Shown here piece after piece: positions 24,151 to 32,915 of a stretch of DNA of 64,000 bases (the first letter of the stretch is position 1; each line of letters starts with the position of its first letter). Source of the stretch: Streptomyces sp. CBMA152. Its GTDB lineage: Bacteria; Actinomycetota; Actinomycetes; Streptomycetales; Streptomycetaceae. The stretch spans positions 45,379-109,378 of the forward strand of contig NZ_MECJ01000023.1 of the NCBI RefSeq assembly GCF_014596475.1, written 5' to 3'. A program made the translations under genes and the position numbers. The notes beneath the pieces were generated by a model. The model saw nothing but the letters and a program-made list of their open reading frames with translations, had not been told where the DNA came from and made no database searches.

Positions 24151-25053
24151 ATGGCCGTCGTCACGATGCGGGAGCTGCTGGAGAGCGGCGTCCACTTCGG
24201 TCACCAGACCCGTCGCTGGAACCCGAAGATGAAGCGCTTCATCTTCACCGAGCGCAACGGCATCTACATCATCGACCTGCTCCAGTCGCTGTCGTACATC
24301 GACCGCGCCTACGAGTTCGTCAAGGAGACCGTCGCGCACGGCGGCTCCATCATGTTCGTGGGTACGAAGAAGCAGGCCCAGGAGGCCATCGCGGAGCAGG
24401 CGACTCGCGTGGGCATGCCCTACGTGAACCAGCGCTGGCTCGGCGGCATGCTGACCAACTTCTCCACCGTCTACAAGCGTCTGCAGCGCCTCAAGGAGCT
24501 TGAGCAGATCGACTTCGAGGACGTCGCGGCCTCGGGTCTCACCAAGAAGGAGCTCCTGGTCCTCTCGCGTGAGAAGGCCAAGCTGGAGAAGACCCTCGGT
24601 GGTATCCGCGAGATGTCGAAGGTCCCCAGCGCCGTCTGGATCGTCGACACCAAGAAGGAGCACATCGCCGTCGGTGAGGCGCGCAAGCTCCACATCCCGG
24701 TCGTCGCGATCCTCGACACCAACTGTGACCCCGACGAGGTCGACTACAAGATCCCGGGCAACGACGACGCGATCCGCTCCGTCACCCTGCTCACCCGCGT
24801 GATCGCCGACGCCGTCGCCGAGGGCCTCATCGCCCGTTCCGGCGTCGCCACCGGTGACTCGAAGCCGGGCGAGAAGGCCGCCGGCGAGCCGCTCGCCGAG
24901 TGGGAGCGCGACCTGCTCGAGGGCGACAAGAAGGCCGATGACGCCGAGGCCCCCGCGGCCGAGGCTCCGGCCGCCGAGGCCGAGAAGCCGGCCGAGGCCG
25001 CTGCGGAGGCTCCGGCCGCCGAGGCGCCGGCCGCGGACGCCGAGCAGGCCTGA
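24151..25053 (+). CDS. rpsB: 30S ribosomal protein S2
   Basis: 300 residues. Conserved blocks: MRELLESGVHFGHQTRRWNPKM at the start, then FVGTKKQAQEAI, RWLGGMLTNFSTV and VAILDTNCDPDEVDYKIPGNDDAIRS. An acidic Ala/Glu/Pro tail of about 50 residues, usual for actinobacterial S2, follows residue 245. Paired with tsf as in most bacteria; a strong hairpin separates them, so tsf gets reduced or separate transcription. Confidence 0.97.
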   Translation: MAVVTMRELLESGVHFGHQTRRWNPKMKRFIFTERNGIYIIDLLQSLSYIDRAYEFVKETVAHGGSIMFVGTKKQAQEAIAEQATRVGMPYVNQRWLGGMLTNFSTVYKRLQRLKELEQIDFEDVAASGLTKKELLVLSREKAKLEKTLGGIREMSKVPSAVWIVDTKKEHIAVGEARKLHIPVVAILDTNCDPDEVDYKIPGNDDAIRSVTLLTRVIADAVAEGLIARSGVATGDSKPGEKAAGEPLAEWERDLLEGDKKADDAEAPAAEAPAAEAEKPAEAAAEAPAAEAPAADAEQA

Positions 25054-25077
25054 CCTTCGGGTCCACGCTTCGGTGAT

Positions 25078-25110
25078 GACGGCGGGGGCACACGCTGTGC
25101 CCCCGCCGTC
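25078..25110 (+). terminator. Strong hairpin between rpsB and tsf
   Basis: A perfect 15-bp stem, GACGGCGGGGGCACA (25078-25092) with TGTGCCCCCGCCGTC (25096-25110), loop of 3 nt, 25 nt after the rpsB stop. Acts as a terminator or attenuator that would lower EF-Ts relative to S2. Confidence 0.8.
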
Positions 25111-25172
25111 ACCCCGTAGCCCCGTAGATCTTTCAGACTTCGAGTCAGACTTCGAGAGAGAAACACAGACTC

Positions 25173-26009
25173 ATGGCGAACTACACCGCCGCTGACGTCA
25201 AGAAGCTCCGCGAGCTCACCGGCGCCGGCATGATGGACTGCAAGAAGGCGCTGGACGAGGCCGAGGGCAACGTCGACAAGGCCGTCGAGGCGCTGCGCAT
25301 CAAGGGCCAGAAGGGCGTCGCCAAGCGCGAGGGCCGTTCCGCCGAGAACGGTGCCGTGGTCTCCCTCCTCGCCGAGGACAACACCTCCGGTGTCCTCCTC
25401 GAGCTGAAGTGCGAGACGGACTTCGTCGCCAAGGGCGAGAAGTTCCAGGCCACCGCCGCCGCGCTCGCCGCGCACGTCGCCGCGACCTCCCCGGCCGACC
25501 TGGAGGCGCTGCTCGCCTCCGAGATCGAGGCCGGCAAGACCGTCCAGGCGTACGTCGACGAGGCCAACGCCAACCTGGGCGAGAAGATCGTCCTGGACCG
25601 CTTCGCGCAGTACGCCGACGGTTTCGTCTTCGCGTACATGCACCGCACCATGCCCGACCTGCCGCCGCAGATCGGTGTCCTGGTCGAGCTGGACAAGGCC
25701 GACGCCGACGTCGCCAAGGGCATCGCCCAGCACATCGCCGCGTTCGCGCCGAAGTGGCTGTCCCGCGAGGACGTCCCGGCCGAGGTCGTCGAGACCGAGC
25801 GTCGTGTCGCCGAGGAGACCACGCGCGCCGAGGGCAAGCCCGAGGCCGCGCTCCCGAAGATCGTCGAGGGTCGTGTCAACGGCTTCTTCAAGGACGCCAC
25901 CCTTCTTGGCCAGCCGTACGCGCTGGACAACAAGAAGTCGGTCCAGAAGGTTCTGGACGAGGCCGGTGTCACCCTGAAGCGCTTCACGCGCATCAAGGTC
26001 GGCATCTGA
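25173..26009 (+). CDS. tsf: Translation elongation factor Ts
   Basis: 278 residues. Guanine-nucleotide exchange factor for EF-Tu. Blocks: KLRELTGAGMMDCKKALDEA (the UBA-like N-terminus and the TDFV loop region), LKCETDFVAKGE, and the C-terminal PYALDNKKSVQKVL. Standard length for actinobacteria. ATG 25173 has GAGAGAAAC upstream. Followed by a terminator-like hairpin before pyrH. Confidence 0.97.
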   Translation: MANYTAADVKKLRELTGAGMMDCKKALDEAEGNVDKAVEALRIKGQKGVAKREGRSAENGAVVSLLAEDNTSGVLLELKCETDFVAKGEKFQATAAALAAHVAATSPADLEALLASEIEAGKTVQAYVDEANANLGEKIVLDRFAQYADGFVFAYMHRTMPDLPPQIGVLVELDKADADVAKGIAQHIAAFAPKWLSREDVPAEVVETERRVAEETTRAEGKPEAALPKIVEGRVNGFFKDATLLGQPYALDNKKSVQKVLDEAGVTLKRFTRIKVGI

Positions 26010-26108
26010 GTCCGTCCAGCGATCGACGGAAGACCTGGCTGGGACCAGCTAGGGTCTGAGGCAGTCGTCGGCCGCGCTCGCGACGGACGACCGCAGATCT
26101 GACGAGGA

Positions 26109-26150
26109 GGCCATTGCCGCTCAGGGACACAGCACCCACCGGCAATGGCC
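26109..26150 (+). terminator. Terminator-like hairpin immediately upstream of pyrH
   Basis: GGCCATTGCCG (26109-26119) pairs perfectly with CGGCAATGGCC (26140-26150), followed by TTCTTC. It ends 28 nt before the pyrH ATG. The position suggests either the end of the rpsB-tsf unit or an attenuator for pyrH. A TAGGGT box at 26050-26055 is a possible upstream -10 element. Confidence 0.6.
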
Positions 26151-26178
26151 TTCTTCGTATGTGTACGAGGAGATCCCC

Positions 26179-26958
26179 ATGAATCAGGGCGCGGACGCCG
26201 CCACCCAGGCTGACCACAAGCGCGACGACGGCAAGGTCACCGGACGCTTCATGCTGAAGCTCTCCGGTGAGGCGTTCGCCGGCGGAGGGGGTCTCGGTGT
26301 GGACCCCGACGTCGTGCACGCGATCGCCCGCGAGATCGCCGCGGTCGTACGGGACGGCGCGCAGATCGCCGTCGTCATCGGCGGCGGAAACTTCTTCCGC
26401 GGCGCAGAGCTGCAGCAGCGCGGCATGGACCGGGCCCGCTCCGACTACATGGGCATGCTCGGCACCGTCATGAACTGCCTCGCCCTCCAGGACTTCCTGG
26501 AGAAGGAGGGCATCGATTCCCGGGTCCAGACCGCCATCACCATGGGCCAGGTCGCGGAGCCGTACATTCCGCTGCGCGCCGTGCGCCACCTGGAGAAGGG
26601 TCGCGTCGTCATCTTCGGCGCGGGCATGGGCATGCCGTACTTCTCCACCGACACCACCGCCGCCCAGCGCGCCCTGGAGATCGACGCCGAGGCCATGCTG
26701 ATGGGCAAGAACGGGGTCGACGGGGTCTACGACTCCGACCCGCGCGTCAACCCGGACGCCGTGAAGTTCGACGCGCTGGAGTACGGCGAGGTCATCACCC
26801 GCGACCTGAAGGTGGCGGACATGACCGCCATCACCCTGTGCCGCGACAACAACCTCCCCATCCTCGTCTTCGAACTGCTCGCCGAGGGCAATATCGCGCG
26901 TGCGGTCAAGGGTGAGAAGATCGGCACTCTCGTGAGCGACCAGGGCACCCGGGCCTGA
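26179..26958 (+). CDS. pyrH: UMP kinase
   Basis: 259 residues. Phosphorylates UMP to UDP in pyrimidine synthesis. Amino-acid-kinase fold: MLKLSGEAFAGGGGLGVDPDVV (N-terminal GxG and Lys), IAVVIGGGNFFRGAELQQRGMDRARSDYMGML, and FGAGMGMPYFSTDTTAAQRA. ATG 26179 is preferred: GAGGAG lies 6 nt before it, while an in-frame GTG at 26161 lacks a site. Clustered with frr and cdsA, the usual gene order. Confidence 0.96.
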   Translation: MNQGADAATQADHKRDDGKVTGRFMLKLSGEAFAGGGGLGVDPDVVHAIAREIAAVVRDGAQIAVVIGGGNFFRGAELQQRGMDRARSDYMGMLGTVMNCLALQDFLEKEGIDSRVQTAITMGQVAEPYIPLRAVRHLEKGRVVIFGAGMGMPYFSTDTTAAQRALEIDAEAMLMGKNGVDGVYDSDPRVNPDAVKFDALEYGEVITRDLKVADMTAITLCRDNNLPILVFELLAEGNIARAVKGEKIGTLVSDQGTRA

Positions 26959-27075
26959 CCGGGGGATGGACAATCCCCTGACGGTCGGACACCGTGCAGG
27001 GAAAGACGCGGGTTTACGCAGGGCCATGAGCTCGCTGAGAACTCCCGGCCCACTCAAGACATGCAGGAGCAAGTG

Positions 27076-27633
27076 GTGATCGAAGAAATCCTCCTCGAGG
27101 CCGAGGAGAAGATGGAGAAGGCCGTCGTGGTCGCCAAGGAGGACTTCGCCGCGATCCGCACCGGGCGTGCGCACCCGGCGATGTTCAACAAGATCGTGGC
27201 GGACTACTACGGCGCGCTGACGCCGATCAACCAGCTGGCCTCGTTCTCGGTGCCGGAGCCGCGCATGGCCGTGGTGACCCCGTTCGACAAGAGCGCGCTG
27301 CGCAACATCGAGCAGGCGATCCGCGACTCGGACCTCGGCGTCAACCCGAGCAACGACGGCAGCATCATCCGGGTGAACTTCCCGGAGCTGACGGAGGAGC
27401 GCCGCCGCGACTACATCAAGGTCGCGCGCACCAAGGCCGAGGACTCCAAGGTGTCGATCCGCTCCGTGCGCCGCAAGGCGAAGGACGGCCTCGACAAGCT
27501 CGTCAAGGACAAGGAGTCCGGCGAGGACGAGGTCCGCCGTGCGGAGAAGGAGCTCGACGACACCACCGCGAAGTACGTCGCGCAGGTGGACGAGCTGCTC
27601 AAGCACAAGGAAGCCGAGCTGCTCGAGGTCTGA
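27076..27633 (+). CDS. frr: Ribosome recycling factor
   Basis: 185 residues, exactly the usual length when the GTG at 27076 is used. Splits post-termination ribosomes together with EF-G. Blocks: IRTGRAHPAMFNKIVADYYGA, PEPRMAVVTPFDKS, and NPSNDGSIIRVNFPELTEERRRDYIK. Starts at ATG 27061 and GTG 27073 are also in frame; AGGAG at 27065-27069 is inside the ATG-initiated reading and spaced 6 nt from GTG 27076, which decides the start. The stop overlaps the cdsA start (TGATG). Confidence 0.95.
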   Translation: MIEEILLEAEEKMEKAVVVAKEDFAAIRTGRAHPAMFNKIVADYYGALTPINQLASFSVPEPRMAVVTPFDKSALRNIEQAIRDSDLGVNPSNDGSIIRVNFPELTEERRRDYIKVARTKAEDSKVSIRSVRRKAKDGLDKLVKDKESGEDEVRRAEKELDDTTAKYVAQVDELLKHKEAELLEV

Positions 27634-28754
27634 TGAACGACTCTTCCTGGGGGGCTCCGCCGCGACCTGAGCACTGGGGGCCGCCCGACCAGGGGCCTTC
27701 CCAGGAGGTGCCGTCGGCGGGTCCTGCTTACGATGCGTATGACGCCCCGTCCCGGACGCAGCCCATGCCCATCGTGCCCGATGCGGGACCGGCCACCGAA
27801 GACCGCGAAGCACGTGAAAGGGGGACCGCTCGGCTGAGCGGGCCCCTGTTCCGCGAAGAGACGCCGCAGGAGCCCATGCCCAGCTCGGTACCACCTTCGA
27901 CTCCGCAGCAGCCGCAGCGGCCCGCGCAGCCGGAGAAGAAGCGGGCCGGACGCGACCTGCGGGCCGCGATAGGGGTCGGCGTCGGGCTCGGCGCGGTCAT
28001 CCTGGCCTCGCTGTTCGTGGTCAAGGCCGTCTTCGTCGGCGTGATCGCGGTCGCGGTCGTCGTCGGGCTGTGGGAGCTCACCTCCCGCCTCGACGAGCGC
28101 AAGGGCATCAAGGCTCCGCTGGTGCCGCTCGCGGTGGGCGGCGCGGCGATGGTCGTCGCCGGCTACGCGCGCGGTGCCGAGGGCGCCTGGGTCGCGATGG
28201 CGCTGACCGCGCTCGCGGTGCTGGTGTGGCGGATGACGGAGAAGCCCGAGGGCTACCTCAAGGACGTCACGGCGGGCGTTTTCGCGGCGTTCTACGTGCC
28301 GTTCCTGGCCACGTTCGTCGCGATGATGCTGACCGCCGACGACGGGCCGTGGCGGGTGTTCGTCTTCCTGCTGCTGACCGTGGTCAGCGACACCGGCGCG
28401 TACGCGGTCGGCTGGCGCTTCGGCAAGACCAAGCTGGCGCCGCGCATCAGCCCCGGAAAGACCCGTGAGGGCCTGCTCGGCGCGGTGACGTTCGCGATGG
28501 CGGCGGGCGCGGTGTGCATGCAGTTCCTCATCGACGACGGCCAGTGGTGGCAGGGCCTGCTCCTGGGCCTCGCGGTCGCGGCCAGCGCCACGCTCGGCGA
28601 CCTCGGCGAGTCGATGATCAAGCGGGACCTCGGCATCAAGGACATGGGCACGCTGCTGCCGGGCCACGGCGGCATCATGGACCGCCTGGACTCCCTGCTG
28701 CCCACGGCACCCGTGGTGTGGCTGCTGCTCGTCATCTTCGTCGGCGGCAGCTGA
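27633..28754 (+). CDS. cdsA: Phosphatidate cytidylyltransferase
   Basis: 373 residues. Makes CDP-diacylglycerol from phosphatidic acid and CTP in the membrane. After a Pro-rich, probably disordered N-terminus (1-105) there are several membrane segments, beginning near AAIGVGVGLGAVILASLFVVKAVF. The C-terminal signature GESMIKRDLGIKDMGTLLPGHGGIMDRLDSLL is intact, with the Asp residues for metal binding. Coupled to frr through TGATG. Confidence 0.95.
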   Translation: MNDSSWGAPPRPEHWGPPDQGPSQEVPSAGPAYDAYDAPSRTQPMPIVPDAGPATEDREARERGTARLSGPLFREETPQEPMPSSVPPSTPQQPQRPAQPEKKRAGRDLRAAIGVGVGLGAVILASLFVVKAVFVGVIAVAVVVGLWELTSRLDERKGIKAPLVPLAVGGAAMVVAGYARGAEGAWVAMALTALAVLVWRMTEKPEGYLKDVTAGVFAAFYVPFLATFVAMMLTADDGPWRVFVFLLLTVVSDTGAYAVGWRFGKTKLAPRISPGKTREGLLGAVTFAMAAGAVCMQFLIDDGQWWQGLLLGLAVAASATLGDLGESMIKRDLGIKDMGTLLPGHGGIMDRLDSLLPTAPVVWLLLVIFVGGS

Positions 28755-28773
28755 CCTGCTGTTCTTACGGTTC

Positions 28774-28804
28774 GGGGCTCGTTGTCCACAGGACGGCGAG
28801 CCCC
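28774..28804 (+). terminator. Terminator after cdsA
   Basis: GGGGCTCG (28774-28781) pairs with CGAGCCCC (28797-28804), followed by TTTCC. 20 nt after the cdsA stop; separates the frr-cdsA unit from rlmN. Confidence 0.7.
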
Positions 28805-28834
28805 TTTCCGTATGTCTGAGACACTGGTGGGACC

Positions 28835-29941
28835 ATGCCGAAGCCCGGAGAACTCACTTTCGTCGCCCCCCGCGGAGCCAAGAAGCCGCCGCGGCACCTC
28901 GCCGACCTCTCGCCCGCCGAGCGCAAAGAGGCTGTCGCCGCGATCGGCGAGAAGCCGTTCCGCGCCAAGCAGCTCTCGCAGCACTACTTCGCGCGGTACG
29001 CGCACGACCCGGCCCAGTGGACCGACATCCCGGCGGGCGCGCGCGCCAGGCTCCAGGAGGAGCTGCTGCCGGACCTGATGTCGGTGGTGCGGCACATCTC
29101 GTGCGACGACGACACCACCCGTAAGACGCTGTGGCGCCTGCACGACGGGACGCTCGTCGAGTCGGTGCTCATGCGCTACCCGGACCGGGTCACCATGTGC
29201 ATCTCCTCGCAGGCGGGCTGCGGCATGAACTGCCCGTTCTGCGCGACCGGCCAGGCGGGCCTGGACCGCAACCTGTCGACCGCCGAGATCGTCCACCAGA
29301 TCGTCGACGGCATGCGCGCGCTGCGCGACGGCGAGGTCCCCGGCGGCCCGGCACGCCTGTCGAACATCGTCTTCATGGGCATGGGCGAGCCGCTCGCCAA
29401 CTACAAGCGGGTCGTCGGCGCGATACGCCGCCTCACCGACCCCGAGCCGGACGGCCTGGGCCTGTCCCAGCGCGGCATCACCGTCTCCACCGTCGGCCTG
29501 GTCCCGGCGATGCACCGCTTCGCCGACGAGGGCTTCAAGTGCCGCCTCGCCGTGTCGCTGCACGCCCCCGACGACGAGCTGCGCGACACGCTCGTGCCGG
29601 TCAACACCCGGTGGAAGGTCCGCGAGGTCCTGGACGCCGCCTGGGAGTACGCGGAGAAGTCGGGCCGCCGTATCTCCATCGAGTACGCGCTGATCCGCGA
29701 CATCAACGACCAGGCCTGGCGTGGTGACCTCCTCGGCCGCCTTCTCAAGGGCAAGCGGGTCCACGTCAACCTGATCCCGCTGAACCCGACGCCCGGCTCC
29801 AAGTGGACCGCCTCGCGCCCCGAGGACGAGAAGGCGTTCGTCGAGGCGATCGCCGCCCACGGTGTGCCGGTGACCGTGCGCGACACCCGTGGCCAGGAGA
29901 TCGACGGAGCGTGCGGTCAGCTCGCCGCGTCCGAGAGGTAG
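28835..29941 (+). CDS. rlmN: Dual-specificity 23S rRNA/tRNA adenine-C2 methyltransferase RlmN
   Basis: 368 residues. A radical-SAM enzyme methylating A2503 of 23S rRNA and A37 of some tRNAs. The cluster motif CGMNCPFC (CxxxCxxC) is in SQAGCGMNCPFCATGQAGL; FMGMGEPLANY is the GGE-like segment; the C-terminal TPGSKWTASRPEDEKAF and DTRGQEIDGACGQL contain the second catalytic Cys. ATG 28835; no strong ribosome-binding site is seen, only TGGGACC before it. Confidence 0.95.
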   Translation: MPKPGELTFVAPRGAKKPPRHLADLSPAERKEAVAAIGEKPFRAKQLSQHYFARYAHDPAQWTDIPAGARARLQEELLPDLMSVVRHISCDDDTTRKTLWRLHDGTLVESVLMRYPDRVTMCISSQAGCGMNCPFCATGQAGLDRNLSTAEIVHQIVDGMRALRDGEVPGGPARLSNIVFMGMGEPLANYKRVVGAIRRLTDPEPDGLGLSQRGITVSTVGLVPAMHRFADEGFKCRLAVSLHAPDDELRDTLVPVNTRWKVREVLDAAWEYAEKSGRRISIEYALIRDINDQAWRGDLLGRLLKGKRVHVNLIPLNPTPGSKWTASRPEDEKAFVEAIAAHGVPVTVRDTRGQEIDGACGQLAASER

Positions 29942-29965
29942 TCTGGGCTCGAAAATCTGCATATT

Positions 29966-30058
29966 CCGACAGGGGAGCGCCACAGCGCTGAGAGTGCGAC
30001 ACCGTCAGGTCGCAGACCCTCTGAACCTTGCCCAGGTCATTCTGGGTAGGAAGTTCGG
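29966..30058 (+). ncRNA. TPP riboswitch (THI element)
   Basis: Conserved parts in order: ACAGGGGAGC (29970-29979), GCTGAGAGTGCGAC (29987-30000), CAGACCCTCTGAACCT (30013-30028), then GGTCATTCTGGGTAGG (30035-30050) and AAGTTCGGT. These are the paired sensor-helix and pyrophosphate-binding segments of the thiamine-pyrophosphate riboswitch. About 95 nt separate it from the thiB ATG. It is expected to reduce expression of the downstream importer when TPP is abundant; in high-GC bacteria this usually works on translation or termination. A -10-like TAGTCT at 29939-29944 overlaps the rlmN stop. Confidence 0.93.
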
Positions 30059-30153
30059 TCATCACTCAAGCTGTTGCGCCCTGCCCACCGGCCGCCCGCT
30101 CGGGCCCGGTGGGCAGGGCCGCGTCTCTTCCTGGTCATGTCCAGGAGGAAGAA

Positions 30154-31251
30154 ATGAGCAGTACCAAGAAGCTGGCGGCAAGCGCGCTCGCCGCCGCCCT
30201 CGGCGTCAGTACGCTCGCCGCGTGCGGCGGCAAGTCCGACAGCGGCTCGAAGTCCGACGGCGGCACCAAGTCCAAGACCGTCACGCTGGTCAGCCATGAC
30301 TCGTTCGCCGCCTCCGACGCCGTGCTCAAGGAGTTCACGGCGCAGACCGGCTACACGGTCAAGGTCCTCAAGAGCGGCGACGCGGGCGCCGCCCTCAACC
30401 AGGAGATCCTCACCAAGGGCTCCCCGCGCGGCGACGTCTTCTTCGGCGTCGACAACACCCTGCTCTCCCGCGCCCTCGACAACGGGATCTTCACCCCGTA
30501 CACGGCCAAGGGCCTGGACCGGGTGGCCGCCGACGTACAGCTCGACAAGGACAAGCACCGGGTCACGCCCATCGACTCCGGCGACATCTGCGTCAACTAC
30601 GACAAGAAGTACTTCGCGGACAAGAAGCTGACGCCGCCGAGCTCCTTCGACGACCTGATCAAGCCCGAGTACAAGAACCTGCTGGTCACGGAGAACGTCG
30701 CCACCTCCTCGCCCGGCCTCGGCTTCCTGCTCGGCTCGATCGCCAAGTACGGCGACGAGGGCTGGCAGGACTACTGGAAGAAGCTGAAGGCCAACGGCGT
30801 CAAGGTCGACGACGGCTGGGAGCAGGCCTACAACCAGGACTTCTCCGGCTCGGCCGGCGGCAAGAAGGCCAAGGCGGAGCGCCCGCTGGTCGTCAGCTAC
30901 GCCTCCAGCCCGCCCGCCGAGGTCGTCTACGCCAAGCCGCAGCCCACCGAGGCCCCCACCGCCGTCGCCACCGGCACCTGCTTCCGCCAGACCGAGTTCG
31001 CGGGCCTGCTCAAGGGCGCCAAGAACGAGGCCGGCGGCAAGGCACTCCTCGACTTCCTGATCACCAAGAAGTTCCAGGAGGACATGCCGCTGAACATGTT
31101 CGTGAACCCGGTGGTCAAGGACGCGGCCCTGCCCGAGGTCTTCACCAAGTTCGGCGCCGCCTCCAGCGAGAAGCACGACGTGGCCCCCGACAAGATCTCC
31201 AAGAACCGTGAGCAGTGGGTCAAGACGTGGTCCTCGCTCGTGCTGAAGTAG
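30154..31251 (+). CDS. thiB: Thiamine ABC transporter substrate-binding lipoprotein
   Basis: 365 residues. N-terminal signal with lipobox LAAC (Cys24), so lipid-anchored on the outer face of the membrane. The mature part resembles ThiB-family periplasmic proteins: VTLVSHDSFAASDAVLKEFTAQTGYTV at the start and GDVFFGVDNTLLSRALD. Substrate assigned from the TPP riboswitch upstream and the ThiB-type fold. ATG 30154 follows AGGAGGAA with 5-nt spacing. The 3' end overlaps the permease frame by up to 37 nt. Confidence 0.9.
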   Translation: MSSTKKLAASALAAALGVSTLAACGGKSDSGSKSDGGTKSKTVTLVSHDSFAASDAVLKEFTAQTGYTVKVLKSGDAGAALNQEILTKGSPRGDVFFGVDNTLLSRALDNGIFTPYTAKGLDRVAADVQLDKDKHRVTPIDSGDICVNYDKKYFADKKLTPPSSFDDLIKPEYKNLLVTENVATSSPGLGFLLGSIAKYGDEGWQDYWKKLKANGVKVDDGWEQAYNQDFSGSAGGKKAKAERPLVVSYASSPPAEVVYAKPQPTEAPTAVATGTCFRQTEFAGLLKGAKNEAGGKALLDFLITKKFQEDMPLNMFVNPVVKDAALPEVFTKFGAASSEKHDVAPDKISKNREQWVKTWSSLVLK

Positions 31252-32915
31252 TACGCGCCTCCCGTGCGAAGAGGGCGCGGGCGAACGCGGTGCGGCTGGG
31301 GCTCATGGCCCTGCCGCTCGCGTTCTTCGCGCTCTTCTTCGCCTGGCCCGTCGCCGCCATCGTGGGGCGCGGGCTGCGGGTGGACGGAGTCTGGCAGTTC
31401 GGCCGGATCGGCGAGGTGGTCACCGAGCCCGACATCGGGCACGTCCTGTGGTTCACCACCTGGCAGGCCCTCGCCTCCACCGCGCTCACCCTGCTGATCG
31501 CGCTGCCCGCCGCCTATGTCTTCGCGCGCCTCGACTTTCCCGGACGCCACCTGCTGCGGGCGGTGGTGACCGTCCCGTTCGTGCTGCCGACGGTCGTCGT
31601 CGGCACCGCGTTCCTGGCGCTGCTCGGCCGGGGCGGATTGCTCGACCAGCTGTGGGGCGTACGCCTGGACACGACGGTGTGGGCGATCCTGCTCGCGCAC
31701 GTCTTCTTCAACTACGCGGTCGTCGTGCGCACGGTCGGGGGCCTGTGGGCGCAGCTCGACCCGCGTCAGGAGGAGGCCGCGCGGGTGCTCGGCGCCTCTC
31801 GGTTCGCCGCCTGGCGCCAGGTCACGCTGCCCGCGCTCGCGCCCGCCGTGTCGGCGGCGGCGCTGATGGTCTTCCTGTTCACCTTCACCTCGTTCGGCGT
31901 CGTGCAGATCCTCGGCGGGCCGATGTTCTCGACCCTTGAGGTCGAGATCTACCGGCAGACCGCCGAACTGCTGGACCTGCCGACGGCCGCCGTGCTCACC
32001 CTCGTCCAGTTCGCGGCGGTCGGCGCGATCCTCGCCGTGCACGCGCGCACCGTACGGCGCCGCGAGAGCACGCTGAAGCTGGTGGACCCGGCGCAGACCG
32101 CGCGGCGCCCGCGCGGCGCCGGGCAGTGGACGCTGCTCGCCTCCGTCCTCGCCGTCATCGCGCTGCTGATCCTGCTGCCGCTCGGCGTCCTGATCACCCG
32201 CTCTCTGGACACCCCCGACGGCTACGGCTTCGGCTACTACAGCTCCCTCCAATCGGTGGGCGCGGGCGGCACGTTCCTGGTGCCGCCGCTCGAAGCCGTC
32301 TGGAACTCCGTGCAGTACGCGCTCGCCGCCACCGCCATCGCGGTCGTCATCGGGGGACTCGCGGCCGCGGCCCTGGCGCGGCGCGGCGGACGCCTGGTGC
32401 GCGGCTTCGACGCGCTGCTGATGCTGCCGCTCGGGGTGTCGGCGGTGACCGTCGGCTTCGGCTTCCTGATCACCCTGGACAAACCGCCGCTCGACCTGCG
32501 CACCTCCTGGATCCTGGTGCCGCTGGCGCAGGCATTGGTGGGCGTGCCGTTCGTCGTACGCACCATGCTCCCCGTCCTGCGGGCGGTGGACGCGCGGCTG
32601 CGCGAGGCGGCGGCCGTGCTCGGCGCGTCCCCGCTGCGCGCCTGGCGGGAAGTGGATCTGCCGCTGGTGCGGCGGGCGCTGCTGATCGCGGCGGGGTTCG
32701 CGTTCGCCGTCTCCCTCGGCGAGTTCGGCGCGACCGTCTTCATCGCGCGCCCTGACCGCCCGACCCTGCCGGTCGCGGTCGCCCGCCTCCTCGGCCGGGC
32801 CGGAGATCTCAACTACGGCCAGGCGATGGCGCTGAGCACGATTTTGATGGTGGTGTGCGCGGTGGCCCTGCTGGCCCTCGAACGCCTACGTACGGACCGG
32901 ACCGGAGAGTTCTGA
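31215..32915 (+). CDS. thiP: Thiamine ABC transporter permease
   Basis: 566 residues as read. A fused permease with two membrane halves, each bearing an EAA-type loop: EEAARVLGASRFAAWRQVTLP at about 190 and REAAAVLGASPLRAWREVDLP at about 460. Around a dozen membrane segments are visible. This double-length design is typical of ThiP and of iron permeases. The true start is uncertain: GTG at 31215, 31227 or 31290 are all in frame, and none has a strong Shine-Dalgarno; 31290 would remove the overlap with thiB. The stop overlaps the thiQ start as TGATG. Confidence 0.88.
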   Translation: MGQDVVLARAEVVRASRAKRARANAVRLGLMALPLAFFALFFAWPVAAIVGRGLRVDGVWQFGRIGEVVTEPDIGHVLWFTTWQALASTALTLLIALPAAYVFARLDFPGRHLLRAVVTVPFVLPTVVVGTAFLALLGRGGLLDQLWGVRLDTTVWAILLAHVFFNYAVVVRTVGGLWAQLDPRQEEAARVLGASRFAAWRQVTLPALAPAVSAAALMVFLFTFTSFGVVQILGGPMFSTLEVEIYRQTAELLDLPTAAVLTLVQFAAVGAILAVHARTVRRRESTLKLVDPAQTARRPRGAGQWTLLASVLAVIALLILLPLGVLITRSLDTPDGYGFGYYSSLQSVGAGGTFLVPPLEAVWNSVQYALAATAIAVVIGGLAAAALARRGGRLVRGFDALLMLPLGVSAVTVGFGFLITLDKPPLDLRTSWILVPLAQALVGVPFVVRTMLPVLRAVDARLREAAAVLGASPLRAWREVDLPLVRRALLIAAGFAFAVSLGEFGATVFIARPDRPTLPVAVARLLGRAGDLNYGQAMALSTILMVVCAVALLALERLRTDRTGEF

